A stretch of 64,000 bases of DNA from an uncultured Selenomonadales bacterium. GTDB lineage: Bacteria; Bacillota; Negativicutes; Selenomonadales; Selenomonadaceae. Position numbers and translations under genes: made by a program. Shown here in pieces: positions 41,134-50,350 of this stretch (position 1 is its first letter; the number at the start of each line of letters is the position of its first letter). The notes beneath the pieces are model-generated. The model searched no databases. It saw only the letters and a program-made list of their open reading frames with translations, and had not been told where the DNA came from. The stretch lies in NCBI GenBank assembly GCA_900315155.1, contig OMYB01000007.1:61993-125992 (forward strand), in the 5' to 3' direction.

Positions 41134-41231
41134 CTGGTATGTGAAAATGTATTATTTTGAGTATTTATCTGATACCAGTTTGATTATATCATAGGAGACG
41201 TAAAAAACAAGGCTGGCACCAGCCATACCAG
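41134..41231. promoter_or_regulatory. Divergent pdxR-pdxS control region with CTGGTAT/ATACCAG repeats
   Basis: CTGGTAT (41134-41140), ATACCAG (41172-41178) and ATACCAG (41225-41231) give one inverted and one direct repeat pair in the 138-base intergenic region. GGCTGG-CA-CCAGCC (41211-41224) is a further inverted repeat. Similar mixed repeats serve as PdxR operators in other Gram-positive bacteria. A clean sigma-70 promoter for pdxS was not found, as expected for an activated gene. Confidence 0.5.
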
Positions 41232-41256
41232 AAACATCCCCACAGGAGGAACCATC

Positions 41257-42144
41257 ATGACAAAGGAAAACGACAACAAGCAGATTGAACTCAACCGTGG
41301 CCTCGCCCAAATGCTGAAAGGCGGCGTGATCATGGATGTCACGACATCGGAGCAGGCAAAGATCGCCGAGGAGGCCGGTGCCTGCGCCGTCATGGCACTC
41401 GAGCGCATCCCGGCCGACATCCGCGCAGCCGGCGGCGTCTCGCGCATGAGCGACCCCGCGATGATAAAGAGCATCCAGGACACCGTCAGCATCCCCGTCA
41501 TGGCAAAATGCCGCATCGGCCATTTCGTCGAGGCCAAGATCCTGCAGGCCATCGAAATCGACTACATCGACGAGTCTGAGGTACTCTCCCCCGCCGATGA
41601 TGTCTACCACATCAACAAGCGTGCGTTCAAAGTCCCATTCGTCTGCGGCGCCCGTGACCTCGGCGAGGCCCTTCGCCGCATCAGCGAAGGCGCAGCCATG
41701 ATCCGCACGAAAGGCGAACCGGGCACGGGCGATGTCGTCCAGGCCGTGCGCCATATGCGCCGCATGAATGCCGGTATCGCGAAGCTCGCCGCCCTGCGTG
41801 AGGACGAGCTCTTCGAGGCCGCGAAGAAACTCGAAGTCCCGTACGACCTCGTCGCCTACGTCCATGAACACAAGCGGCTGCCGGTCGTCAACTTTGCCGC
41901 CGGCGGCGTCGCCACCCCGGCCGATGCCGCCCTCATGATGCAGCTCGGTGCGGACGGCGTCTTCGTCGGCTCCGGTATCTTCAAGTCCGGCGATCCGGCG
42001 AAGCGCGCCGCCGCCATCGTGCAGGCCGTCACGAACTATCAGGACGCCGAGCTCCTCGCAAAAGTCTCGGCGAACCTCGGCGAAGCCATGGTCGGCATCA
42101 ACGCCGACGAGATTGAGCTCATCATGGAGGAACGTGGCAAATGA
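41257..42144 (+). CDS. pdxS: Pyridoxal 5'-phosphate synthase subunit PdxS
   Basis: The 295-residue barrel makes PLP from ribose 5-phosphate, glyceraldehyde 3-phosphate and ammonia supplied by PdxT. The first catalytic lysine is in [10 protein letters not shown] (residue 84), the second in [11 protein letters not shown] (residue 152), both intact. [14 protein letters not shown] and [30 protein letters not shown] are typical. AGGAGGAACCATC precedes the ATG. The stop overlaps the start of pdxT (ATGA). Control is probably by the divergent PdxR-like gene. Confidence 0.96.
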   Translation: MTKENDNKQIELNRGLAQMLKGGVIMDVTTSEQAKIAEEAGACAVMALERIPADIRAAGGVSRMSDPAMIKSIQDTVSIPVMAKCRIGHFVEAKILQAIEIDYIDESEVLSPADDVYHINKRAFKVPFVCGARDLGEALRRISEGAAMIRTKGEPGTGDVVQAVRHMRRMNAGIAKLAALREDELFEAAKKLEVPYDLVAYVHEHKRLPVVNFAAGGVATPADAALMMQLGADGVFVGSGIFKSGDPAKRAAAIVQAVTNYQDAELLAKVSANLGEAMVGINADEIELIMEERGK

Positions 42145-42725
42145 AGGAGTTAACCATCGCCGTGCTCGCCGTACAGGGCGCGTTCCGCGAGCACGAGGAC
42201 ATGCTGCGCCGCCTCGGCTGCACGCCGCACGAAATCCGCGAGCGCGCCGACTGGGATGCCTGCCCGCATTGGGACGGTCTCATCCTCCCCGGCGGAGAGA
42301 GCACCGTACAGGGAAAGCTCCTCCATGAGCTCCATCTTTTTGAGCCGATCCGGCAGGCCATCCGCGATGGACTCCCCGTCTTCGCAACCTGCGCCGGCCT
42401 CATTCTGCTCGCGGAGCATCTCGCGGACGACGAGACGGTCCACCTCGGGACGCTGCCCGTCACCGTCCGCCGCAATGCCTACGGCCGCCAGCTCGGAAGC
42501 TTTTCCCAAAATATCGACTGCGGCCCCGTCAAAGACTATCCCGCCATCTTCATCCGCGCTCCCTATATCGAGCAGGTCAGCGCCAAAGTCACGCCCCTGG
42601 CCGCGATCGATAACCATATCGTCGCCGCGCGGTATCAAAATCAGATAGGCCTGGCCTTCCACCCCGAGCTCACGGATGACACCCGCATCCACGAAGCATT
42701 TCTTGATTTGGCCAAGAAGGAATAA
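42141..42725 (+). CDS. pdxT: Pyridoxal 5'-phosphate synthase glutaminase subunit PdxT
   Basis: The 194-residue class I glutaminase releases ammonia for PdxS. The N-terminal segment [30 protein letters not shown], the nucleophile Cys 84 in [13 protein letters not shown] and the His/Glu of [17 protein letters not shown] are all present. Length is normal. It is translationally coupled to pdxS. Confidence 0.95.
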   Translation: MKELTIAVLAVQGAFREHEDMLRRLGCTPHEIRERADWDACPHWDGLILPGGESTVQGKLLHELHLFEPIRQAIRDGLPVFATCAGLILLAEHLADDETVHLGTLPVTVRRNAYGRQLGSFSQNIDCGPVKDYPAIFIRAPYIEQVSAKVTPLAAIDNHIVAARYQNQIGLAFHPELTDDTRIHEAFLDLAKKE

Positions 42726-42734
42726 CTTCGCCGA

Positions 42735-43649
42735 TCACCGCAAAAACGTGTCTTTCAGCCCCTCCGGCTTGTGTCCGGAGAAATGCTTGATGACGAACTG
42801 CTGGAAGCGGATGGCCGCGGGGTTGAGCTGCCGTGTAGCATTCCAGGCGATGCCGACGGCGCGGCGGCAGGCAGGGAACGAGACGGGGATGTAGACGATG
42901 CCGAGATGCTCCGTGCTCGGGATCTGCGGCAGCAGGCTCACGCCGAGACGCGCGGCCACGAGGCTCGCGAGCGTATTGACATCATCTCCCTCGAAGACGA
43001 TTTCCGGATGGCTCGATGCGAGCTCAAAAGACTGGTCCACGACCATGCGCAGGCTGTACGACGGCTTCATCGTGATGAGCGGCTCGGACTCGATTTCCGC
43101 GAGCTCCACGCTTTCCCGGCCCGCGAGCGGATGGTCCTGCGGCACGACGACGAAAAGCTCCTCCGACCAAAGATACGTCCACGCGATGTTATCCGACATC
43201 ACCATGTTTGAACAAAGACAGAGATCTGTCTTTCCCTCCGCAACCTGCTTCGCCAGGTATGCGGAGTTATTTTGGTTGAGCTTGATCTGGATCTGCGGAT
43301 AACTGCGGTGGAATTCGCTCAGCAGCATCGGCAGGATGTAGCCGCCAAACGAATGCAGGAACGACAGCGTGACCGTTCCCGCGTCTCCTTCGGCGTCAAC
43401 GGACAGTTCCCGTTCCGCCGCCTCAAGCTCGCGCAGGATGCGATCGACGTGAAAGAGGAAATGCTCTCCCGCTGACGTCAGCGTAATGCCCTGTCCACCC
43501 CGATGGATGAGTTCCGTGCCAAGCTCGTCCTCCAGCTTTGCCATCGAACGGCTCAGTGCCGACTGGGAGACATGGATCGACTGCGCTGCTTTGGTGAACT
43601 GGCGGATGTTGGCGACGGCCTGGAAATACTTCAGTTGTGATAGTTCCAC
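42735..43649 (-). CDS. LysR family transcriptional regulator (divergent from an MFS gene)
   Basis: The start is the GTG (43647-43649) giving VELSQLKYFQAVANIRQF, with GGAGAG about 9 bases upstream. The 304-residue regulator has the N-terminal winged helix (SQLKYFQAVAN; AAQSIHVSQSALSRSMAKLE) and a two-lobed effector domain from about residue 90. It faces a major facilitator gene across a 318-base region with ATGCAT-type palindromes, so it probably controls that transporter and itself. The stop is 9 bases from the convergent pdxT stop codon. Confidence 0.9.
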   Translation of the reverse strand: MELSQLKYFQAVANIRQFTKAAQSIHVSQSALSRSMAKLEDELGTELIHRGGQGITLTSAGEHFLFHVDRILRELEAAERELSVDAEGDAGTVTLSFLHSFGGYILPMLLSEFHRSYPQIQIKLNQNNSAYLAKQVAEGKTDLCLCSNMVMSDNIAWTYLWSEELFVVVPQDHPLAGRESVELAEIESEPLITMKPSYSLRMVVDQSFELASSHPEIVFEGDDVNTLASLVAARLGVSLLPQIPSTEHLGIVYIPVSFPACRRAVGIAWNATRQLNPAAIRFQQFVIKHFSGHKPEGLKDTFLR

Positions 43650-43721
43650 GGAATATTCTCTCCTTGCATAAATCATTCCATCTTGTATAAATCCCATTTA
43701 TCTTACGATTTTATTTTGCAT

Positions 43722-43901
43722 TTCATGCATAGGCAAGATGTGTGATGTCCATATTGTACAACGAAGTTTCAAGCTTTGGCAAGGGAATTTTCACGAATCG
43801 CCAGCAATTTCGCTGTTTATTCATGCATATTATGCATAAGCATTATCCCTCCCAGGCATTCGACAACGGGCATCGATGCGCCTACAATAGGCATTGTCGA
43901 A
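43722..43901. promoter_or_regulatory. Divergent LysR-MFS control region with palindromes
   Basis: TTCATGCATA occurs at 43722-43731 and again within 43820-43843, where ATGCAT-ATT-ATGCAT is followed by AAGCAT. Downstream, TTCGACAA (43859-43866) and TTGTCGAA (43894-43901) form an inverted repeat flanking a possible TACAAT -10 box. LysR sites typically include a recognition site and an activation site, which these two clusters could represent. Confidence 0.5.
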
Positions 43902-43967
43902 AGGCCAACTGGTATACAACCAGAACGGCAAAATCGCACGTATGGATTTATCCAGGAGGTAATCAAC

Positions 43968-45446
43968 GTGAAACGCGAACATTCTCAGGACGATCTCCAG
44001 CAGCTCTGCACGCTCGCCGGCGTACGCCGCGCCGATGCCCACGAGCTGTCCTGCGAGGTCAATCCGATCAGCCATATCCCCGCATGGAGCGGCCACGCTG
44101 CCCTGACCGCCACCCGAAAGGAGTCTTCCACCTTGGCATCTACAAAAACCGCCGACGCGCAGCAGGCCCCGGCGCAGGATCACGAGTCGCAAACGCTCTG
44201 GTCGCGCGACTATGTCTTTGACATCGGCGTCAACTTCCTCGTCTACTGCGTCCACTTCCTGCTCATGCTCTGGTCCACGGCCTACGCGATCGAGACCTGG
44301 CATGCCTCCATCGGCATGGCCGGCCTCGCCTCCGGCATCTTCATCGTCGGCGCGCTCTGCGCCCGCATCCCGGCCGGCCGCTTCATCGACTTCGTTGGGC
44401 GCCGCCGCATGTTTCTCGCCGGCACGGCGCTCTTCTTCCTCATGGTGATCGGTTACAAGCTTGCCCCGACGCTCGGTGTCTTCCTGCTCGTTCGCTTCAT
44501 CCACGGCGCATCGTTCGGCACGACGAGCACAGCGGCCAGCACCGTCGTCGCCGCGCTCGTCCCGCTTAAGCGCATGGGTACGGGCATCGGCTACTTCACG
44601 CTCGGCGTCACGATGGCCTCGGCCGTCGGCCCATTCCTCGCCATGACCCTCACGGCTGCCAGCCAGTTCGATCTCGCCCTCGAGATCTGCGGCGCTGCCA
44701 CCTTCGCGATTTTCCTCCTTTCCTTCTTTATCCGCACGCCGGAGCGCATCATCCTGCCGCAGGAAAAGGAAGATCTCACGAAGATTTCCTTCAGCCGTTT
44801 CTTCTGCTGGAAATCCCTCGGCATCTCCACGATTGCTCTCATGGGCGGCGTTTGCTACTCCACGGTGCTGAGTTTCCTCGGTGCTTACACGACTGCCATT
44901 GGCGTCACGGGGATCGGTGCAACCTGCTTCTTCCTCTTCTTCGCCGCCACATCCTTCATCAGCCGCCCGCTCACGGGCTACCTGCTTGACCACTTCGGTG
45001 GGAACGTCGTCATCTACCCGTCACTCCTCTGCATGGCCATCGCCATGGGCTTCATCGCGAGTGCCACGGGCGACCTCGGCATGATCATCGGCGCCCTCTT
45101 CCTCGGCTACGGCTACGGCACGATCACCGCATCCTGCCACGCCCTTGCCGTCCACTGCGCACCGCTCCACCAGGTCGGCATCGCAACAAGCACGTACTTC
45201 TTCTTCCTCGACTTCGGCATCGGCGTCGGCCCCTATACGCTCGGCAGCTTCGTCCCGAGCATGGGCTTCGACTTCGTCTACCTCGCCGCCGGCGTCATCT
45301 CCATCGCAGGCATGGGGCTCTACTACTACCTCCTCGGCCGCTTCGGCCGCTTCACGCGCCACCAAATGGACCGCACGGCAGAGGCAAAAACCCTCGTCGA
45401 GGAGCGCCGCCAGCACTTCTTCCAAGAATCTGCTGCACACGCATAA
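43968..45446 (+). CDS. Major facilitator superfamily transporter
   Basis: The membrane protein has twelve predicted helices. GRFIDFVGRRRMFLAGTAL is the conserved MFS loop between helices 2 and 3, and RPLTGYLLDHFGGNVV the matching loop in the second half. Two starts have good ribosome sites: GTG at 43968 (AGGAGG, 492 residues) and TTG at 44133 (AAAGGAG, 437 residues, closer to usual MFS length). The extra 55 residues are polar and soluble, and I cannot decide between the starts. The substrate is unknown. It is probably controlled by the divergent LysR protein. Confidence 0.85.
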   Translation: MKREHSQDDLQQLCTLAGVRRADAHELSCEVNPISHIPAWSGHAALTATRKESSTLASTKTADAQQAPAQDHESQTLWSRDYVFDIGVNFLVYCVHFLLMLWSTAYAIETWHASIGMAGLASGIFIVGALCARIPAGRFIDFVGRRRMFLAGTALFFLMVIGYKLAPTLGVFLLVRFIHGASFGTTSTAASTVVAALVPLKRMGTGIGYFTLGVTMASAVGPFLAMTLTAASQFDLALEICGAATFAIFLLSFFIRTPERIILPQEKEDLTKISFSRFFCWKSLGISTIALMGGVCYSTVLSFLGAYTTAIGVTGIGATCFFLFFAATSFISRPLTGYLLDHFGGNVVIYPSLLCMAIAMGFIASATGDLGMIIGALFLGYGYGTITASCHALAVHCAPLHQVGIATSTYFFFLDFGIGVGPYTLGSFVPSMGFDFVYLAAGVISIAGMGLYYYLLGRFGRFTRHQMDRTAEAKTLVEERRQHFFQESAAHA

Positions 45447-45476
45447 ATTTCACTTCCGAAACCCCTTTTGTGTATA

Positions 45477-45526
45477 AAGAAACCGGACGGCTGCATGGAT
45501 GCATGCAGCCGTCCGGTTTTCTTTTT
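45477..45526. terminator. Strong bidirectional terminator
   Basis: A perfect stem of about 17 base pairs (AAACCGGACGGCTGCATG with its complement, loop GATG) is flanked by A and T runs between the MFS gene and cbiK. Confidence 0.92.
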
Positions 45527-45532
45527 GAAAGT

Positions 45533-46315
45533 TTATGCCTTTCCTGCCAGGTGCAGGAGTTTATCCGCAATCATTCTGCGGACGCCGGGGTATTCCCCCA
45601 GGCCATGGGAAAACGTACGAACCGTAAAGCCCGCTTTTTCCAGCCGGGATTTCCAGCTGTCTTCCCCTTCCCCGGCAATATCGCGCATAACGTGCATGCC
45701 GTTCAGAAGAAGCAGCGGTGCGAGAACGACGTTTTTCTCACCGTCTTTTTCCAGTCGCTTACGCACGTCCTCAAAACTCGGCGTATCCGTTTTTTCCAGA
45801 ACGCCGATATGGATGGGAAGTCCTTCTTTATCGATATGCTTCTGCATGTTTTCATAGGCCTCGTTGTGCTGATGCGGCGAACCATGTCCGACGAGCACGA
45901 GCTGATGGCCGGATGGCACATGCAGATCCTGCAGGATGGCATAGAGCAGCTTCTGATAATCGCCAGGCTGGCTCAAAAGCGGTTCCCCGAGGCGGAGCGT
46001 TGCGAACTTATCCGCGTACCCTGCCACGATTTCCTGCAGCTTGTGCTGATATTCCTCGCCCGGCGTGATATGGCTGGGCTGGATGAACACCGTGTCATAC
46101 TGTTTGCTCAGGAGCATATCCAGCGTTTCGGAAAGGCCGGGAACGAGCATCCCCTTTTCCTCTGCTTTCTTGCGCAGGATTTCCGACGTATAGACGCTGA
46201 TGAGTTTATCGTCCGGGAACTCGAATTTGAGATCTTCCAGGATCGGATCGAGGCAGGATTTCTTCACGTCCTCGTCCGCTGTCCCGAAGCTCGCAAAGAG
46301 AATGGCGCGCGACAT
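45533..46315 (-). CDS. cbiK: Anaerobic sirohydrochlorin cobaltochelatase
   Basis: The 260-residue enzyme inserts cobalt into sirohydrochlorin, an early step of anaerobic cobalamin synthesis. RAILFASFGTADEDVKKSC is the family opening, FIQPSHITPGEEY carries the first metal-binding histidine, VLVGHGSPHQHNEAY the second cluster and NGMHVMRDIAGEGEDSWKSRLE the conserved C-terminal segment. No signal peptide is present, unlike periplasmic CbiK of Desulfovibrio. Its start overlaps the glmM stop by one base, so it is translated with a cell-wall gene, an unexpected partner. Confidence 0.92.
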   Translation of the reverse strand: MSRAILFASFGTADEDVKKSCLDPILEDLKFEFPDDKLISVYTSEILRKKAEEKGMLVPGLSETLDMLLSKQYDTVFIQPSHITPGEEYQHKLQEIVAGYADKFATLRLGEPLLSQPGDYQKLLYAILQDLHVPSGHQLVLVGHGSPHQHNEAYENMQKHIDKEGLPIHIGVLEKTDTPSFEDVRKRLEKDGEKNVVLAPLLLLNGMHVMRDIAGEGEDSWKSRLEKAGFTVRTFSHGLGEYPGVRRMIADKLLHLAGKA

Positions 46316-47664
46316 CAGGCCATCTCCTTTTTGACGACATCCGCGATGGCGTTGCAGATGCGGTCGAGCTGATCCTGATCCGGGCCCTCAGCCATGACGC
46401 GGATGAGCGGCTCCGTGCCGGACGGGCGCACGAGGATGCGGCCGTCTTCGCCAAGTTCCTTATCGCCAGCTGCGATGGCATCCTGGATGGCCTGATTCTC
46501 TTCCCAGCCGTCTTTCGAGCCAACGCGGACGTTGATGAGGAGCTGCGGATACGTCTTCATGAGGGCCGTGAGCTCCGAGGCCTTCTTGCCGCTGCGCTTC
46601 AGCGAGGCGAGAACCTGCAGCGCCGTGATCGGGCCATCGCCCGTCGTGCTGAAGTCCGTGAAGATGATATGGCCGGACTGCTCGCCACCGAGCTTGTAGC
46701 CATTCTTAAGCATATTCTCGAGGACGTAGCGATCGCCGACCTTCGTGATTTCCGCACGGCCGCCAGCCTGCTTGACCGCCTTGTGGAAGCCGATGTTCGC
46801 CATTACGGTCGTAACGATCGTGTTGTACGGCAGCTTGTCCATCTTCATCATGTCCGTGCCGCAGAGCACGAGGATATGGTCGCCATCGATGACCTGGCCC
46901 TTCTCATCGACGCAGAGGCAGCGGTCGGCATCCCCATCGAAAGCAATACCGATATCCGCCTGGTTCTCGACGACAGCCTTCTGCAGAGACTCGAGATGCG
47001 TCGAGCCGCAGCCATCGTTGATATTCGTGCCGTTCGGCAGGGCATGGATCACCTTGACCGTGGCGCCGAGCTCGCGCAGGATTTTCGGGCCGACCTCAAA
47101 GGAGGCGCCATTGGCGCAATCCAGCACGACCTTCATGCCATCGAAACGTTCGTGGCACGTGGACAGCACGAACTCGCTGTACTGGTTCAGGAGGTCCGGG
47201 CGGTACTCGATCTTGCCGATCTTGCCGGCATTCGGACGCGCCAAGTCATCGCCATTTTCGATGCGATGCACGAGGACCTCGAGCTCATCCTCAACGGCAT
47301 CCGGCAGTTTGTAGCCATCGCCGCCAAAGAACTTGATGCCGTTATCCGAGAACGGATTGTGCGAAGCCGAGATAACGATACCTGCCTTGGCGTGATGCAC
47401 ACGGGCGAGATAAGCGATAGCCGGCGTCGGAATGACACCCGCGATCATCGCACGGCCGCCTGCCGAGCAGATGCCTGCCGTGAGAGCTGCCTCGAGCATC
47501 TCACCGGAGATACGCGTGTCGCGGCCGATGATGATGAGCGGTTTCTCCTCCGACTCTTTGCCGAAATAGATCGTCGCTGCACGGCCGAGGCGGTAAGCCA
47601 TCTCCGGCATGAGCGTTACGTTGGCCTCACCGCGGACGCCATCGGTACCAAATAATCTAGCCAT
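46315..47664 (-). CDS. glmM: Phosphoglucosamine mutase
   Basis: The 449-residue enzyme converts glucosamine 6-phosphate to glucosamine 1-phosphate for peptidoglycan and lipopolysaccharide. The phospho-serine is S101 in VISASHNPFSDNG. The metal loop is AFDGDADRCLCVD and the sugar-binding loop GGEQSGHIIF; the phosphate-binding loop VRPSGTEPLIRVM ends the protein. It lies in the usual cdaA-cdaR-glmM order but with an FAD protein inserted. A separate promoter is predicted at 47718-47746. Confidence 0.96.
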   Translation of the reverse strand: MARLFGTDGVRGEANVTLMPEMAYRLGRAATIYFGKESEEKPLIIIGRDTRISGEMLEAALTAGICSAGGRAMIAGVIPTPAIAYLARVHHAKAGIVISASHNPFSDNGIKFFGGDGYKLPDAVEDELEVLVHRIENGDDLARPNAGKIGKIEYRPDLLNQYSEFVLSTCHERFDGMKVVLDCANGASFEVGPKILRELGATVKVIHALPNGTNINDGCGSTHLESLQKAVVENQADIGIAFDGDADRCLCVDEKGQVIDGDHILVLCGTDMMKMDKLPYNTIVTTVMANIGFHKAVKQAGGRAEITKVGDRYVLENMLKNGYKLGGEQSGHIIFTDFSTTGDGPITALQVLASLKRSGKKASELTALMKTYPQLLINVRVGSKDGWEENQAIQDAIAAGDKELGEDGRILVRPSGTEPLIRVMAEGPDQDQLDRICNAIADVVKKEMA

Positions 47665-47717
47665 GAAAAAATCCCCCTATAATCTTTGTGTGATTTTTTT
47701 CTCTCAGACAACTGTAA

Positions 47718-47746
47718 ATCTTATCAGCAACCGGCATCTTTGTCAA
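47718..47746 (-). promoter_or_regulatory. Promoter of glmM-cbiK
   Basis: A consensus TTGACA (47746-47741) and TAAGAT (47723-47718), 17 bases apart on the minus strand, lie in the 104-base gap after the FAD gene. A short AATCC-GGC-GGATT hairpin just before it could weakly terminate the upstream transcript. Confidence 0.7.
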
Positions 47747-47768
47747 AAATCCGCCGGATTCCCGCAAA

Positions 47769-49379
47769 TCAACGCCTCGAAAGGAAGGCGAGCGCCGTCT
47801 TCATGCCATCGACAGCAGCACTCATGATGCCGCCCGCATAGCCTGCGCCCTCTCCCATCGGGTAGAGGCCCGGCGTGCGCTCTGCCATGAACGTCATGCG
47901 GTCGCGCACGATGCGGCAGGGAGCCGAGGATCGCGACTCGATGCCCGTCATGACCGCACAGGGATCGGCAAAGCCGTGGATGCGGCGATCAAAGGCAGGA
48001 AGCGCCCCCTCGAGCGTATCCGTAATATAGCGTGGCAGGCACTGATGCAGGTCCGCCGGCGTCACACCAGGCCGATACGTCGGATCCGTGAGGAACTGCT
48101 GCGAGCCGCTTGTGCCGTTGAGGAAGTCTCCGACGGTCTGCACCGGCGCAAAGTAATTCCGCCCACCGAGCGTAAAGGCAAGATGCTCCAGCTTTTCCTG
48201 CAGCAGCATGCCATCGAAAACGCCCTCGCCAAAGTCCTGCGGTCCGACCTGCACGAGAATCGCCCCATTCGCGATGCCCGAATCCCGGTGGTAGTTGCTC
48301 ATGCCGTTCGTGACGACACCGCCGACCTCCGACGTCGCGCCGACGACGAAGCCGCCAGGGCACATGCAGAACGTGTAGGCGCCCCGTTTCGTCACGGGGT
48401 CATGCCACGTCAGTGCATAATCGGCGACCGGCAGTCGCGGATTGCCCGCATCCTCCCCATACTGCGACCGATCGATGAATTCCTGCGGATGCTCAATGCG
48501 TACGCCCATGGCAAACGGCTTGGCCATCATCGAGACGCCTTTGCCGTAAAGCATGCGGTAAGTATCGCGCGCCGAATGGCCGATGCCCATGAGGACAGCA
48601 TCCGCCTCGATACGCTCCTCCCCATTCACGATGACAGCCGTGATGCCATCCGGACCGAGCTCCATATCCGTGACCTGTGCACCGAAGCGAACCTCGCCGC
48701 CCAGACGCTGGATTTCCTCGCGGATATGCCTGACGATGGTGCGCAGAAGATCCGTGCCGATATGCGGTTTATGCAGATAGCGGATCTCCTCCGGTGCACC
48801 AGCCTCAATGAATGCATCGATGACATCCTTCATATGGGCATCATTGATGCGCGTGGTGAGCTTGCCATCTGAGAACGTGCCTGCACCGCCTTCGCCAAAC
48901 TGGACATTCGACTGGACGTTGAGCTCTCCCGTCTCCCAGAAATGGCGGATATCGCGGTGGCGCGTATCCACATCCTGCCCGCGTTCCAGCACCAGCGGCT
49001 GCCAGCCCGCTTTCGCCAGGGTGAGTGCCGCAAACATGCCGGCGGGGCCGAAGCCGACGACAACCGGGCGTTTCTCTCCCGCATGAAACGGCCGCAGATC
49101 GAGGCGTTCCCGCTGCTCGGGCTTCTTCCATGCGATATTCTTGTCTTTGCGCATGCGTGCCTGCAGTTTTTTCTGCACGGAGGATGCATCGGTGAGTTCC
49201 ACATCCAGCACATAGACGAACTGTACGGGGTTGCCGTGATACCTCCGCGCATCGATTGCCTTACGCACGATTACCACCCCGGCAATCTGCTGAGGTGGTA
49301 ATCCCAAACGCTTGGCGGCAAGTTCTTCCATCGCCGTCTCATCGGTAAACGGGACGGCAAAATTACTGATTCGGATCAC
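47769..49379 (-). CDS. FAD-dependent oxidoreductase (uncharacterised dehydrogenase family)
   Basis: The 536-residue soluble flavoprotein has an N-terminal alpha/beta extension (about 1-100), then the dinucleotide motif VVVGFGPAGMFAALTLAKAG, VQFGEGGAGTFSDGKLTTR and a C-terminal GEGAGYAGGIMSAAVDGMKTA segment that closes the FAD site. This is the family annotated as 'FAD-dependent dehydrogenase', often found near cdaA/glmM in Firmicutes. The reaction is unknown. It follows cdaR by 29 bases and may be in the same transcript. Confidence 0.85.
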   Translation of the reverse strand: MIRISNFAVPFTDETAMEELAAKRLGLPPQQIAGVVIVRKAIDARRYHGNPVQFVYVLDVELTDASSVQKKLQARMRKDKNIAWKKPEQRERLDLRPFHAGEKRPVVVGFGPAGMFAALTLAKAGWQPLVLERGQDVDTRHRDIRHFWETGELNVQSNVQFGEGGAGTFSDGKLTTRINDAHMKDVIDAFIEAGAPEEIRYLHKPHIGTDLLRTIVRHIREEIQRLGGEVRFGAQVTDMELGPDGITAVIVNGEERIEADAVLMGIGHSARDTYRMLYGKGVSMMAKPFAMGVRIEHPQEFIDRSQYGEDAGNPRLPVADYALTWHDPVTKRGAYTFCMCPGGFVVGATSEVGGVVTNGMSNYHRDSGIANGAILVQVGPQDFGEGVFDGMLLQEKLEHLAFTLGGRNYFAPVQTVGDFLNGTSGSQQFLTDPTYRPGVTPADLHQCLPRYITDTLEGALPAFDRRIHGFADPCAVMTGIESRSSAPCRIVRDRMTFMAERTPGLYPMGEGAGYAGGIMSAAVDGMKTALAFLSRR

Positions 49380-49408
49380 TTGTAACCTTCACTCCATCAT
49401 AGGATTGT

Positions 49409-50350
49409 TCATTGCTTCTTTGGCTTTTCCTTGACTACGATATGCACGGTGATGCTCTGATTCGTCACGATGATGCCATCCGGCAGCTCGAGCTTGACGA
49501 CCTTATCCCCATTCTTCGTGATATCGGCGAGCGAAAACGCCTCCGTCCGGATGCTGTTGATGCCTGCGAGCACCTTGCCGCTGCCTGCGATCTCAACCTT
49601 TGCCGGATCCGGTTTCAGGCTGACAAGCTGATAAGCCGCGCCCAAATCCTCTTTATACTGTGGCTCGACGGTCACGACCTTCTTCGTGAGCCCGCGTGCC
49701 ATCTGAACCGAGACATTCGTACTGGACGGCACCACCCGGACCTCGGATACTTCGCGGCCATCGCTGTTGATCGCCGTGAGCGGTACCTGCAGCTGGAAAT
49801 CTTCCGTATTTCCCGAAAGGCCAACGTAACCGATGACACGTGTAACGGTATCGACGGCAGACTTCGGGCCTTCGATCGTCACGGTCCTGACGTCCTGCGT
49901 GACGTGCGCCACGGCCGTATCCGGTCCCGGTGCGCCCGTTACGATGAATTCCGAGCGGATGCGTTTCTGCACGATCGGATCGAGCGTAACGTTCACGTTC
50001 TCCGGATCGACTTCGACGAGCTCCATCCCCTGCGGCAGCGTGGCCTTGACCTTGCGTTCATGCGTACCGGACTCAAGATCCTTCAGGTCGATATACGCCT
50101 TGAAATCGCCATCACTGATGTTCACGAACAGCGAGCGCGGACCGCGAACCTTGAGCTTCACCTTTTCCGCATCATAGGTAATCTTATAGCCCTCCGGGGC
50201 GTTGACGGTCGAGAGCTGTACCATGAACGTACCGTCCGTCGAAGGGTTCTGGTCATTCATGACATAGCTCCAGAGTACAACCGCTGCAATGAGCGCGATG
50301 ATCTTGGCAACGAGATTTCTCTGAAAGAGACTGCGGATACGGGTAATCAT
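49409..50350 (-). CDS. cdaR: YbbR-domain regulator of diadenylate cyclase
   Basis: The 313-residue protein has an N-terminal membrane helix (LVAKIIALIAAVVLWSYVM) and then about three or four repeated YbbR beta domains outside the membrane; the phrases VRGPRSLFVNISD, IEGPKSAVDTVTRV and VEIAGSGKVLAGINSI mark successive repeats. YbbR proteins bind CdaA and modulate cyclic di-AMP production. It overlaps cdaA by 4 bases. The gene order is the classic Firmicute one. Confidence 0.92.
   Translation of the reverse strand: MITRIRSLFQRNLVAKIIALIAAVVLWSYVMNDQNPSTDGTFMVQLSTVNAPEGYKITYDAEKVKLKVRGPRSLFVNISDGDFKAYIDLKDLESGTHERKVKATLPQGMELVEVDPENVNVTLDPIVQKRIRSEFIVTGAPGPDTAVAHVTQDVRTVTIEGPKSAVDTVTRVIGYVGLSGNTEDFQLQVPLTAINSDGREVSEVRVVPSSTNVSVQMARGLTKKVVTVEPQYKEDLGAAYQLVSLKPDPAKVEIAGSGKVLAGINSIRTEAFSLADITKNGDKVVKLELPDGIIVTNQSITVHIVVKEKPKKQ

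Noticed and set aside
43742..44221. A 159-codon frame in the LysR-MFS region
   Set aside because: It overlaps the MFS coding frame in another register, has no ribosome site and shows no protein-like pattern.
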